Shown here in pieces: positions 37,738 to 48,829 of a DNA stretch of 64,000 nt (position 1 is its first letter; each line of letters begins with the position of its first letter). The position numbers were made by a program, and so were the translations under genes. The notes below the pieces were generated by a model. The model searched no databases. It had not been told where the DNA came from and saw only the letters and a list, made by a program, of their open reading frames with translations. Location: the NCBI RefSeq assembly GCF_000002875.2, contig NC_009417.2:222929-286928 (forward strand). Direction: 5' to 3'. The DNA comes from Leishmania infantum JPCM5. Its lineage: Eukaryota; Euglenozoa; Kinetoplastea; Trypanosomatida; Trypanosomatidae.

Positions 37738-39000
37738 ATGTTCACAGATCCCCTGAACGAACTCCTTACCGAGGCGCAGTACGAGTCGGGGCGTTCTATG
37801 CCCCGCTCCAACTGCGAGACACCAGGTCAAATATCGATGACAGAGGTGTTTCCAGCGCCGAGGACGCCGAGCTCAACGACTGCGGGGGCACGCGGCCGTG
37901 CCTACTCCCCCCACTCTGGTAGCCACGGCCGGCGGCGAGCGAGCTCCTCTGTCCAAATGGCTGGGGGTATCATCAGCGTCTCCACCCATGACGGCGAGGA
38001 GCTTCACTACCCCGTCGTGCAAGGACGCGCTGGCGGAAGCCTGTCACCGCACTCGCACTCAGCGGAGTCGTCCCCGAGCATTGCCATGCGGTCGAGCTTG
38101 GCAGCCCGCGTTCATCGACACACCTCGATCACCTCCAGATCTACGTCTTCTCTTAGCATACTGCAAGGCGCGATCGACTCTGGAGGCGCTGATGAAGGCG
38201 AGACCAGCGCTGACGCGCGGGAGTCCTATCGACACAGCCGCCTCACCCCGTCATCGATTCAACGACATCGACGCGTAAGCGGCGCGACCAGCCGTACCCC
38301 GCCAGCCGCGCTCGCCCTGCGCAGCGAGCCTGTCGAGGAGTTCGCGCAACCGAGCCCGACCCAAGTTGCCACGCCCTCCTGGTCGATGCCGTCGACGCCG
38401 CGCCACTCGATACAGCGCACCCCCCCGTCAGGCAGACGAGCTGACTGGCTGAGTCTGGCAGCGGATGGAGTGTTAGGCCGAAGTGCCGACGTAGGTCGAT
38501 CTCAGCACACCGCACCTGAAGGTGCTCCCATCAGGGTGGAGGAGATGGGGGTGAGCACGCCGGAGATGGCCGAGTATTTTGCCGAAAGCGCCCTCGATGC
38601 GGCGCGGAGGCGCGAGTCTTCGGGGATGCTGAGCAACAGCAACGGTGCTAGCTGGCCACTTTTCCACGAACAGGCGGCACCTCGGCGCTCGCTTCCGGAA
38701 CGCAGTTCCCACCCTGCGTCTCACAATGACAAACACGCGTTTCTGGAGCGTCTCATGCGCTTCATGGAAGATCAGTCCGCTTCTATGCAGCGGCTGCATC
38801 AGCGGATGGACGCGCTGGAAAGCACCAGCAACAGCCTACTGGATCGTGTGCGAAAGATCGAGTCAGACACATCCGCCGACGTGGGCGGCATCAACCGAGT
38901 ATCAGCGGAGTCTGCCTCCCCGTCCGTCACGCGCACTTCAGACTCGCTGGAGTCGGCACCGCGGCCCTCAACCCGCGCACCGTCCAAGGCCGTTAACTAA
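37738..39000 (+). CDS. Hypothetical Ser-rich protein with C-terminal coiled coil
   Basis: 420 residues, not recognised. It starts MFTDPLNELLTEAQYESGRSMPRS. Residues about 30-330 are Ser/Pro/Thr/Arg-rich with many SP and TP dipeptides (for example SPHSHSAESSPS, TPSSIQRHRR, TPRHSIQRTPPSGRR), suggesting a disordered phosphorylated region. Residues about 333-382 (HAFLERLMRFMEDQSASMQRLHQRMDALESTSNSLLDRVRKIES) have a clear heptad pattern and should form a short coiled coil. The tail is again Ser/Pro-rich. Such an arrangement is common in cytoskeleton-associated trypanosomatid proteins, but no function can be assigned. Position 37738 is the first ATG after the acceptor. Confidence 0.78.
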   Translation: MFTDPLNELLTEAQYESGRSMPRSNCETPGQISMTEVFPAPRTPSSTTAGARGRAYSPHSGSHGRRRASSSVQMAGGIISVSTHDGEELHYPVVQGRAGGSLSPHSHSAESSPSIAMRSSLAARVHRHTSITSRSTSSLSILQGAIDSGGADEGETSADARESYRHSRLTPSSIQRHRRVSGATSRTPPAALALRSEPVEEFAQPSPTQVATPSWSMPSTPRHSIQRTPPSGRRADWLSLAADGVLGRSADVGRSQHTAPEGAPIRVEEMGVSTPEMAEYFAESALDAARRRESSGMLSNSNGASWPLFHEQAAPRRSLPERSSHPASHNDKHAFLERLMRFMEDQSASMQRLHQRMDALESTSNSLLDRVRKIESDTSADVGGINRVSAESASPSVTRTSDSLESAPRPSTRAPSKAVN

Positions 39001-40017
39001 CGCTCGTGCCAACACGGCCTCTCCGTAGAGTGGCAGCACGAAGTGTGAGGCGCAGCTGCAGACAGGGGAACGAAATTTTTTTTTTCGAATTTGTGTGGTT
39101 TTTGAGCGTCATCTACATCGTTGGTGGAGTGCCGCAGGCAGCCTGACCACAGGGCCTCGACGGGTTCTGATATAGTTCAGCAACGGCGAGTAGTTCGTGC
39201 TGTCTTCCTGTGTAGTGCGCAGGTGAGGGGGTAGAGAAAGGGACACACGTCCGTGCTCATGCATGAAGAGCACTCGTGGCATCCACTGCTGGAGTCGCTC
39301 CCGTAGGTGGAATGAGTAAAGCGAAGCCAACATACGAGATGAACGCGGGGTCTCTTGTTTTTTCACCGACGGATACGCTCATCTCCCATGGCCCTGCTCT
39401 CTCTCTCTCACGCTCTTGGCACGTCGTGTCTTCTGTCTGAGTGTTGCGCGTGCTTGACTCCCCTTACTGTAGTGCTGCTGCCCATGCGCAAGCAAACTTC
39501 GATTCCTAAAAGCGGTCGGCCTGCATGAGCCCCCGCTAACCTTGTAGTTCGTTTCTCTTTTTTTTGCACATGTGTGTGTCTCGGTGTGCCCGCGTGACGA
39601 CGACGATGTGCCCGCCGTTAGAGTTGATTGTTGATTCTTCTTCTTCCCACTTACGGCAATCGCACTATGCCGATCGGAAGAAAATGGAGGAGGGAGGGAG
39701 GGCGAGGGCAGATGTGAACTGCAATCTGAAGGAGGTCGTGCTCTCGTTCCCCCTCCTTTGTGCTCTGCGCCGTCGAAGAATGCTATTTTGCCCGCAGGCG
39801 GAGATGCCTGATGTGGAAAGGGGGGATGTCTTCCCGCGCCCGCTTGGCTCTTTTCGTGTCTTCTGCACAAGGTCCCCGGCCCTCTTCAGCCGGTCTCGCC
39901 ACCCAGCAAGCAGAGAGATAATGGAGATAAATAAGGTCGCTGATCAGGCGGCTTCCACAAACCAGGATTGCGTTTTCTCTTCATTTCTCGGGTGCCGGGC
40001 ACCCCTGATGACGAGGA
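39001..40017. other. Intergenic spacer
   Basis: No gene seen. T runs lie at 39077-39085 and 39558-39566. The sequence leads into the SIDER-like element. Confidence 0.65.
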
Positions 40018-40611
40018 TGGGCACACCTCTCGGCTCATGGTGGCTCAGAGTCCAGTGCCCCTTCCCCCCACTCTCTTCAGAAGCCAGGCAACCCTCCTCC
40101 CTCATCTCTATCCCTGCCTATGCCAGAGCCACCTCTGGTGCTGGCAGGGCCGAGTGCCTGCGACGCAGCGCAGTCAGGGCGGTGCATTGCTGCGGATGGC
40201 GGTGGCCGGATCCTGGATGGTGCTGCTTGGGGGCGAACTGCGACAGTGAGCACGCTTGTGCCATCCACATGATGGGCAGAGTGTCCGCGTGACTCGAACG
40301 CATCCCACCCCCGGCCCTCGCACGGCCCACTGGTGTGGGGAGATCTGAGCCGTCCCGAGGAGAGGGGGGTGGGATGCACCAGGGGTGGCAGCCGGCATAG
40401 CGGGGGAGCGGCTGTGAGGCGACCTGCACGGTGAAGGCTGGCCAGAGTTTGAGGCAGAGACGGTGCTGAGATGACTGGGCCGGCGCATTGCTGTAATGCG
40501 TGTGCCTAGCGTTGCTTCGCACCCCGCTGGTGGGGCCTGTGACAGACCCTGCGTAGAGCACAGTTGAGCTCGTGCTGTACGGGACATAGAATGGACACGT
40601 TGAAGAAAAAA
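40018..40611 (+). mobile_element. SIDER2-like retroposon, copy 1
   Basis: About 576 bases (40018-40593) occur again, essentially unchanged, at 58236-58811. The size, the position in a spacer, the absence of a real gene, and a short A-rich 3' tail (AAAAAA at 40606-40611) fit the short interspersed degenerate retroposons (SIDER) of Leishmania, which lie in 3' UTRs and can affect mRNA stability. Orientation is + by the A tail. I see no clear target-site duplication. Assignment to subfamily 2 rests on length and general appearance, not on an alignment. Confidence 0.65.
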
Positions 40612-40770
40612 GTCTGCTGGGCGGTGAGAGGGCACCGCTAATGGTGTTTTCATCCTGCGTGCCCCTCTCCCAACGTCTCACGCTCGCGCCAATCTCTCTG
40701 TCTTCAGCTCCCTTGGCCCCGTCTCTCGAAGCTGTGTTGAAACGCTAGCTGAGTTCATCTCCACGAACTT

Positions 40771-40811
40771 GCCCCTTCTTTTATGTCTCCTTGTTTTTTT
40801 TTTTGCCGTAG
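40771..40811 (+). promoter_or_regulatory. Strong pyrimidine tract and AG upstream of the broken gene
   Basis: CCCCTTCTTTTATGTCTCC is followed by a run of eleven T and GCCGTAG, with AG at 40810-40811. This is a well-formed acceptor about 140 bases before the degenerate coding region, suggesting that the region was once, or still is, trans-spliced. Confidence 0.5.
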
Positions 40812-40952
40812 ACATGACACCACAGCAAAGTTCACAAGAAGAGCCGATAAGAGGGCACTGATGTGTTTCGCCCTGGCTGGCCGACCTGCCGCCCCCCCTT
40901 CTGTCTCCTTCAGCGGCGATTTCGGCATTGCGCGTTTAAAAGATAGACCACT

Positions 40953-42065
40953 ATGCCTTACCTGGCGAATTCAAGGGCCTCCGACGCCGTTTCGAGCGCC
41001 TCGAGCTCTGTGAGGCAGGAGGCGAACTCCGTCACGCACCTGAGCCCCGCCGCCAAGGGGGTGCAGCTGGCGGCTGGAGGCTGGAGCCAGCGATGGCAGC
41101 GAGGTGCCTGACGAGATTTCTCGACACCGTCACCGTGATCGAGCAAATAGAGAGGACGTCTGATGCGCTGCTGCCGCTGCACCGCCACAGGCGCCTGCAG
41201 CATAGCGAGATCCAGTCTGCGGAAGAGTCCAACGGCGGCTATGTGAACCTTGTCTCCCGTCTGCTGAACGAGCAGGGCATGTGCCCTTCGGTGGCGATGC
41301 AGTCCCTGCCCATGCGGGCTCTTTGGAGGCAAATGCTGGTCGTTGACACTGAACCGCGACCCTCTCGAGGCCGAGGCGCTGGGCTCGCACTAACGCTACG
41401 GCACAGAGGTGTGGGAGCACGTTCTCTTCCCTAATTCCACGATGGCCGTTGAAAGTCGTCGAGGGCCTATCGAACTGCGGGATTGAGGGGTACGAGCTCA
41501 TGCGCGGCCAGAACCTTGGGTATGGCACCCCGAGGCTCGGCCGCTGCTTTGGCCGTGTCTTTTTCAGCACTGCCGACCTCGTGCAACACCGCGAGGGCAA
41601 GAACGTGGTTAAGGTGTTCACCTACGTGGCATGTGCAGCATGACTGAAGACCTTTTCTTTGCTGACTCTTCCATCGAGCACCCGTGCACAACTATGAAGC
41701 TGCTCAGGAGGGGTTGTTGCGGCCACAGCGGCATGGGGGGGCGCGCTGCTGGCGCTGCGGTCAGCGCAGCGGAAGCAGCGCTTTATGAACTGCCCCGAAG
41801 CGCACCTGCCCGGCGACCTGCACAGCGTCAGCTTCTTCGCTGACGCGCATCAGGTAAAGGTGATGGATGCATAGCTTGGCTTCTACGGCCCGATGGATTT
41901 CGACCTTGACACGTTGCCGGCAACCTCCTTATCGACTGCATAGCCCTAACAGCCTTGCTGGCGCAGCGGCATTTCAAAGAAGCTGCTGTGGTGGAAGGAG
42001 ATGCGTTGCAAGTGGCAGTGTACTTTCTCATCGACTACGTGATCAGCTATGCGCTGCTTTGCTAA
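40953..42065 (+). pseudogene. Broken gene of unknown family
   Basis: GC-rich sequence with protein-like translation is scattered over three frames. Segments are: an ATG at 40953 giving about 52 codons to a stop; about 41093-41347 (TRFLDTVTVIEQIERTSDALLPLHRHRRLQ and NGGYVNLVSRLLNEQGMCPSVAMQSLPMRALW); a second frame 41349-41450 with an internal TAA (LNRDPLEAEALGSH, stop, RYGTEVWEHVLFPNSTMAV); a third frame 41449-41643 (NLGYGTPRLGRCFGRVFFSTADLVQHREGKNVVKVF). Later pieces at about 41820-42065 contain LGFYGPMDFDLDTLP and LLIDCIALTALLAQRHFKEAAVVEGD. Several frameshifts and stops rule out an intact product. The STADL..NVVKVF stretch faintly resembles the end of a calponin-homology domain, but this is not enough to name it. 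Confidence 0.5.
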
Positions 42066-45000
42066 AAGTGAAGGGATGAGCGCAAGCGGACGCGAGGCAC
42101 TATCATCGACGAGCTTCACACCGCCGGGGGTGAAACTCACAGCACTTGTCACGCCTTTACGTGATTCGAAGCGAACCTAGCCAGTGGAAGAGAGTGCGCA
42201 CACCTGCTCAATGATTAGACTGGCTATCGCACGCGTGTATATTTCGCAACGATTGCCGCAGGCGCTCGTTGCAGGTCTTCTCTTTGCGTAGAATGCGTCT
42301 GCTGCAGCGTTCGGGTGTCTTTTCGGGCGCGGTGCCTTCGCATCTTTAAGCACTTTACGAAGTTGCAGCTGCCTGTGGATGCGTGCGCTTGTGCATGATT
42401 GCGCGTTCGGGGGTGGGGTAAGGGCGGCGACTCCACGCCTTGTAGGCCCTCATCTCCCGCCGATAGGACGAGGTGATGATGGCGATGAAAGCTGCAAGAT
42501 GCGAAGAGGTGCAAAAAGAAATGCACCTGCCTCCGTCTTGAAAAGCAGTCCCGATGATGCAGGTTGTGGCTCCGCTTTATTTTGAGTTCTGACCTCGTAG
42601 TGCGTGGCAGATGCCTCCCACGCAGATTGCATTCTCTATCGAGGCCTTGCGTGTGCGCTCCTGCAGGTTGCCTGGTGTCGGAGGGTGCGCTTCTCCATTT
42701 CTACGCCGTGAAAAGCCGAAAATGTACATCAACTTCTTTGCCAACTGTCATATTTCGATTTTCCCTAGCTCTCAGCAATGGGGGAAGTGCGAAGAGGGAA
42801 GCTACCCTAACGCGCACGGTGCCGCAGCTCTCATGTCTCATGGCGGTCATGAACAAAGAGCAACACAATTTCACGACAGAAGCCGTCGAACACCAGCGGA
42901 AACGTTTTTTTTTCCTTTGTCTCTCCGCCTCTTTTTCCGCTTTCCCGCTGTATTCGTCTTCAGTGGCTAAGGCTGCTGCTTCACGCACGTGCGTGTATGT
43001 CTCCACATCTGTTTCACTCTGGTACCACACACGCCCTCATGCGTCACCCCTTCTCCTCCCTTTTCTCTCATGGCATCGACCTCACGTGCGCATTCGTTAG
43101 CGTTTCTCATACAGTCCCCCGCACCCTCGGCCGCCCTTCATCTCTCCACCGCAAAGCACAAGCGAACAACTGAAGCTGCTGCTCAGGGAGGAGAGAGGCG
43201 GGGGGGGAACGAAAAAAAAAAGAAAAGCGCCACAGCAGCAGTGACAACACAACACAGGACACACACGCACACACACACATACTCAATAAAGAAACGGAAC
43301 AACAGAAAAAAAAAGAGAGTGGAGTGAACGAGAGACCAAGAGAGAAGGGGAATGAAAGCTGTGCGGAACAGTACAGAGCCCGCAGCACACCTCTTCATCT
43401 CCACCCTCCTCAACTAAATAGCGCTTTTTCTTTCCGATTTCGTCTTCTTCGTCCGCTGTTGCTCCCCTCTTCTCTCTCCCTATAAGCCGTTGTTCCCTTG
43501 TTTGGCTTCTTCTAGCCGCCACCATCTCCCTCTTTCCTCTTCGTTGCTTCACTTTTCTGTGCGCGGTGCCGGCCTGTGTCGCTCGGTGCGTTTGGTGTGG
43601 AGAGGAGAGGAGACAACAGGCACACACGCACAAGCACGCACACGCAGCACGGAACCAGAAAGAAAAAAGCAACGAAGTGCGGAGCGAAGATAAACAAACA
43701 ACATAGTTTGTGCTCTGGCGGTTATCGAGAAGTCCGGCACTACTCTCCACACGATTGCTACCGCGTTGTTCACGGGTAAGGCGGCCGTTCGTGTGCGCCT
43801 TGTGGACGGCAGAGCGGACTGCGACCGACACCACTGGCCACCAGGGTGTCCAGTTCTTGTTCTCGCTCTGTCTCTCTCTCTCTCCACTTCGGCCACCCAC
43901 CGTGTACAGCACTTCCTGACAACGCTCGCGTTGCCGCGTTGCGCACATCAGGAACGAAAATACGGCGAGGAAGAGCAAAGAAGAAAAACAGAACTCAGAG
44001 TGACGGCGACCACAGGCGACCTTACACCGGCGATTGCACAGCAACAGACATTCAACCGAAGGCTATCATCGGTGTTGCTTCTTCTCGTTTTCAATTGAAG
44101 CCCCTCTCAGCACCGGCCGTCTGGCTGACGTCCTTCTCCTCTGTTTCTCCCTCCTTTGACTTTCTCCTCCTCCGTCGTAGCTTTCCTCTTCGTCTCTGTC
44201 TGTGTATGTGCGTGAGCGCGCCTGCTGCTATACCAGGTGTCTCTTGAAGGTCGAGTGTGTGGGGCTTCGTCTCTTTACCTGGTGCTCTCCTCTTCTTTTT
44301 CACACTTCCCTTTGCTGCCGCCCCCCTGTCCGTTTTTCTGTTTCGGTCTTTTTGATTTTCGATCTTCGTCGCCTGCGCCCCCTGATCCCCCTCTGCGTTC
44401 AGTCCACCCTTACTCGTGACCCTTTTTCTCGCCATACCCTTGTGGATTGCCCCCCCCGCGTCCTACTCCTTTCCCCGCCTCCTTTTGTCCACACCCCACC
44501 CACCCGCGCACTCTGGCGAAGTGGAGGCGTTGCCGCCTCTCACGAACCCGCCCTCTTTTCGTCGGTCCTCTGCATCTGTAGAGCAACACACGCACACACA
44601 CACACACACACACAAACGCAGAGAGAAGGGGTGCATAGATGTAGAGAGGAGTGGCTTTGGTGTTTCTTCGTCGCTGCACATTCCCGGTCTCTTTCCTTTA
44701 CTGGTTGATATTGCATCTATTTTGTGTACATATGTATGTATGTGATAGCGGCGTGTGCTCCGCTGTCGTCGTGGCCACTTCACCTGCACTGCTCCCATTT
44801 TACGCACTTCATTTCTGAGGCTCTGTCTCTATAGCTGCCCATCTCCCTTTTTTCTTTCCTTTCCGTCTACCCGGTTCTTTTTCAGTTACTCCACCATTTC
44901 GCTTTCGTGGATTGCTCGCACGCCGCGGGTGCTTCGGCTCCGAGTACTAGTACTACTTCCATCTCCGCCCCTCCCCCCTTTTCTTGCTGTTGTCGTTGTT

Positions 45001-45478
45001 GTTGGTCGGACCTTCGCGGCACACCTCGCTCTCATTTCTGTGGGCTGCCGTGCTCTCTTTCACGTGCGGCTGTTGCATTTCTGAGTTTAAAAAAAGAACA
45101 CGCGACGTGTGCTGACCTTTGTTTCGCTCTTTATATACATTGTTGACGTTTCGCCTCTCTGAGTGAGAGCGCGAGTGCGTGCTGGTATCTCGGCGAGCGT
45201 CTTTGCGGTTGCGTGAGCACGTTGTTCGCAAGCTGAGATCGTGCTGGGTGAGGTGCGCTGGCCTCCGTTTCTCCTTTCGTACCTCTAGCACGTTTTCTCT
45301 GCGCGCGCGCGTTGGCAACCACACTTCTCTTCTGGCACCGGACTTCGTATACCCACGCGCTGCCAACTTCCGCCCCACAACTGGCCTCGATTGAGGGGTG
45401 CACACACGCGCACACACAGAGGCGCACACGCAGTCCTCTTGCTCCCTTTCTCTGAGCTCTCCCTTCCGAACGGCAGCC
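42066..45478. other. Long gene-free spacer (3.4 kb)
   Basis: Nothing supportable as a gene. It has A-rich runs (about 43207-43222 and 43303-43316), T runs (42905-42914), a CA repeat at 44592-44614, and long C/T-rich tracts from 44100 onward that lead into the cyclin gene. Open frames on both strands are low-complexity. Confidence 0.65.
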
Positions 45479-48400
45479 ATGGAGTTTCCCATAGCGGCTC
45501 CCACCGCTGAGCCGGTGCGGCAGTCGACGGCTCCGTGGACGCTGACGACGAGCTCGGAGCAGTGGAAGCCATGTGCTGAGAAAGAAAGCCCAACTTACTC
45601 GTACCCGGTGACGCCGCAGCATCTTTGCCGAGGTCAGCAATGCCACATCGTCAATTCCGCGTCCACGCCCGATGACGACATCGACAGCGAGGAGCGCTGC
45701 GTCGCTCCTTCCGCAGATAGAACAACAGAGGAAGAGAAGGATGCAGATGACACGGAGGACTGCAACGTCTTGCGCAATGAGTGCGGGGGGCCTGTATTAC
45801 TGCCCTCGCGCTGTGATGACACCTTCGCGCTTGGGGTGTCGCTGGCCGTGAAGGCCAAGTTACCCGTGGCGTTGAACGTCTCATGTGTGCAGCAGACTGC
45901 TGCTGCTGTTGCATTGGTGAAGGCAGACGCGGATGACTCACACGCCGTCTCCTCTGCTCTCGCCGTTCCCCGTATTTGCTCACCCGCCCTGCGCATACCG
46001 ATCCAAGGGACGGAAAGGACAGTGCAACACGTGCTCAAGGCCGCAGGCGATCACAACTCCTTCGCGTCAAAGGCCATGCATGCCATCGCCCTCCAAGCCA
46101 CGACTGGGGGGCCTCCGCTTCGGTTAAACTGCTCTCGCAGCGATCTGTCCTCGCTCGTCGGCGGTACTTCGGGGGATGATCCGATGGGATTGCGCCAGCT
46201 CTACAGCCTGCCTGGCTCGCGCGTGGGCAGCTCGCTGGGAATTCCAACACATACCCAGCGAGGAGCGGCGCAGTCGTCAGCCGCCGCCGACGCCTTCTCG
46301 ATGGAGCGTTTTGCCGCCTTCTACGAGGTGGCGCTGGAGGAGCTGATGGACGAGTGTGAGCGTCGCGTCGCCAACGCACCAGCGGCGTGGCGGGACAGTC
46401 AGCAGCAGCTCATCGGCGGTGACATGAACCGTGACCTGGCCACGAGCACGCACTCCTTTGACTCCCCACGCAGCAGCGCCATGTCCCCATTCGGCGGCGC
46501 ACCCTCCAGCGTGGCACTCAGCTGCGGTACCCCTGTATACTCACCGCGCTTCACTGATCCGCTGCACAGCACACATGGGCTGCACATCCGCGAACTCAGC
46601 AGCGACATCGCAGCCGTTCAGAACCGCACCTCCACCCCACTGCCACCGCCGTCTCTGCATTCAAACATGGCCTTCTTCAGCGCTGCTGGGCAGGCGCGCC
46701 AGGCGGAACAGGAGAAAAGCGTAGCGAATGAGGGGGCAGTGTCGAAGTTACTCGCTGCCCTGGGCCGACACCATGGCAAGATGGCACCAATGGTGTTCAT
46801 CGCTGGTCTGGCGTACCTTGCGCGAGTCACGGCGCAGTGCGCCTCCGAGTTTCTGAGCGTCACACGCGCAAACTGGTACCGCCTCACCACCACCGCGATT
46901 CTCGTTGCCGCCAAGGTGTACGACGAGCACAGCTCGTCGCGGCTGAACGCCTGCTTTGCCCGATCCTCCGGCATTCCACTGAGCGAGATGACGCGGATGG
47001 AGCTTGACTTTTTGTACCTCCTCGATTTCGACCTGCTTCTGAAGGAGTCGGAAGTGGAGCAGTGGCTAATATGGATGGAGACGCTCGCGCTGCGCCGCGA
47101 CTTGATGACGCCACTCAATACTTACGTGCTAGACACAAGCGCGAGCACGCCTGCCGTGCAACTCGCCAGCACCCCGAAGCCGTCTTTCACAAGCAGCACC
47201 ACACTTACAGAGTACGGGGAGCGCTGCAAGACATGCGCGATGTGCGAGGCGAGTCGCACGCCGGGCTTATCCAGCGAGGTTCCGGAGGGCGAAGAAGAAG
47301 CCGTCGGGACCTCCCTGTCCTCCGTAGTCGTCCTGCGCAGCGTCCCGCAGATGCATGTGGCCAGCAGCTGTGCGATGACGGCCCCGTGCGCCGTCAGCAG
47401 CACTGCGAACTCGCGATGCCCTACTGGGGCAGCGGCGGCGACCGACGCTCCATCCCTCACTGCCCCCCTCGTCGATCTCCCCAGCCTTCCGCCTCGCAGC
47501 TCCGCTAGCTCGGTGCTGCTTCCGGTCAGTTTGTTGGATGGCACCTTCAGTGCTGTTAGCGCGGCGAGTGTGCCAGGCGGCGCGCCCTCTTCCTTGAATG
47601 ACCGTCGGACCTTTGTTCCACCGTTGCCGATCCACGGTGCGCTGCCGCTTCACCCGCCGACGGCGAAGAGGCGCCTGTTCAGCGTCGTGCACGGTACTGC
47701 CGAGCCGCCGAGCCCAATTTCGGTGCGTCAGCTGGGCCGCCTAGGCGGTAGCTCGCCGAGTCCGCTGCGGCCCCCGTCGGTGGGGCGACACCCGTCGGTG
47801 CGGTTTTTCAAGTCGCAAGCCACACATGCTCACGGGCCGCACCGCTACGCCAGTGGAACGGTAGGCTGCGCTGAACTCGGCATGCACGGCGCCGAGGACG
47901 GCGGCGGCAAGGTGTCTAGGCGGTCGTGCCAAGATCAGGTGACGAGGGCGGGCAGCGCAAGCGCAGCTGGCCAAACCTCGGCACCCGCCGCGGCGAGCCA
48001 CCAGCAAAAGCGACGCTGGGGCCCACTCGGTATGGTGCAGCATGTGCGTGATGTTCTCGGCGTCACAGCGTCTCTGGTGCGTGGTCAGCTGGACGTGCTA
48101 GCACCATCAGCGCATCCCGAGGAGTTGAGTCGGCTGCCGCCGCCGCAACAGAACAGAGAGCAACCTACGTCGCAGGCACTACGGCCTTCTACCAAAAGTC
48201 TTTCTGGAAGGGGCGGGTGTACGAGTCTGCAACCGCAGTCATCCGCCATGCCGCCGCGTCGCACAAACAACGGCGGCACCTATCCGCCTTTTCCTGAGAA
48301 TTTGATGGACGAGCGAAAGCCGCAGACATGCAACGCTCCGCCCGCCGCCGCAGTCGCATCTCGTCGGTTTACCGACTCTAATCCCCAGCCTAGGCCTGCT

Positions 48401-48829
48401 GCACCGGATTGCCACCGCTGCGGTCCTGCGACGCCTGGCGCTGTAACCAGGCGGAGCCCGATGCCCCGAAGCAGCCCGCAGCATGTAGACCCTTGCTCGT
48501 CGGCGGGGACGCAGCCGTATACGAGTACGGTCGCTAATGCCGCTGCTGATCAGCCAACAGCGGCGGCAGCCGCGAACGGGGCGTACGCGGACGGCGACAA
48601 CTCCCACGACGAGGATGACGAGGGGTACGAGGAGTGCGAGTACGGCTACTACGACGAGGACGGTTACTTCCACTACTACGACGACGACGAGGGCGCGGAG
48701 GGGGAGTACGACGAGTACTACGGTGAAGAGGACGAGGAGACCGCGTGGTACGAGGATGAGGAGGAGGACGAAGCTGCTTACTTTCAGCGATGCCGCCCAC
48801 CGATGACACACTCGCCGCCGTCCTTGTAG
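45479..48829 (+). CDS. Very large PHO80-like cyclin
   Basis: 1116 residues. A PHO80/U-type cyclin box lies at about 412-530: VSKLLAALGRHHGKMAPMVFIAGLAYLARVTAQC, then NWYRLTTTAILVAAKVYDEHSSSRLNACFARSSGIPLSEMTRMELDFLYLLDFDLLL. In trypanosomatids such cyclins partner CDK-related kinases. The box sits in a protein many times the usual size of about 200-350 residues. The flanks are Ser/Pro/Ala-rich, with a Ser/Ala-rich linker after the box and an unusual Asp/Glu/Tyr tail at about 1039-1105 (for example EDDEGYEECEYGYYDEDGYF). The start ATG at 45479 follows a C/T tract and GGCAG at 45472-45476. The frame is open to 45398 but without an ATG. Confidence 0.88.
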   Translation: MEFPIAAPTAEPVRQSTAPWTLTTSSEQWKPCAEKESPTYSYPVTPQHLCRGQQCHIVNSASTPDDDIDSEERCVAPSADRTTEEEKDADDTEDCNVLRNECGGPVLLPSRCDDTFALGVSLAVKAKLPVALNVSCVQQTAAAVALVKADADDSHAVSSALAVPRICSPALRIPIQGTERTVQHVLKAAGDHNSFASKAMHAIALQATTGGPPLRLNCSRSDLSSLVGGTSGDDPMGLRQLYSLPGSRVGSSLGIPTHTQRGAAQSSAAADAFSMERFAAFYEVALEELMDECERRVANAPAAWRDSQQQLIGGDMNRDLATSTHSFDSPRSSAMSPFGGAPSSVALSCGTPVYSPRFTDPLHSTHGLHIRELSSDIAAVQNRTSTPLPPPSLHSNMAFFSAAGQARQAEQEKSVANEGAVSKLLAALGRHHGKMAPMVFIAGLAYLARVTAQCASEFLSVTRANWYRLTTTAILVAAKVYDEHSSSRLNACFARSSGIPLSEMTRMELDFLYLLDFDLLLKESEVEQWLIWMETLALRRDLMTPLNTYVLDTSASTPAVQLASTPKPSFTSSTTLTEYGERCKTCAMCEASRTPGLSSEVPEGEEEAVGTSLSSVVVLRSVPQMHVASSCAMTAPCAVSSTANSRCPTGAAAATDAPSLTAPLVDLPSLPPRSSASSVLLPVSLLDGTFSAVSAASVPGGAPSSLNDRRTFVPPLPIHGALPLHPPTAKRRLFSVVHGTAEPPSPISVRQLGRLGGSSPSPLRPPSVGRHPSVRFFKSQATHAHGPHRYASGTVGCAELGMHGAEDGGGKVSRRSCQDQVTRAGSASAAGQTSAPAAASHQQKRRWGPLGMVQHVRDVLGVTASLVRGQLDVLAPSAHPEELSRLPPPQQNREQPTSQALRPSTKSLSGRGGCTSLQPQSSAMPPRRTNNGGTYPPFPENLMDERKPQTCNAPPAAAVASRRFTDSNPQPRPAAPDCHRCGPATPGAVTRRSPMPRSSPQHVDPCSSAGTQPYTSTVANAAADQPTAAAAANGAYADGDNSHDEDDEGYEECEYGYYDEDGYFHYYDDDEGAEGEYDEYYGEEDEETAWYEDEEEDEAAYFQRCRPPMTHSPPSL

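Noticed and set aside
40118..40681. Minus-strand open frame inside SIDER-like copy 1
   Set aside because: Conserved with copy 2 only because the DNA is duplicated. SIDER elements do not encode proteins, and the frame runs opposite to the transcribed strand.
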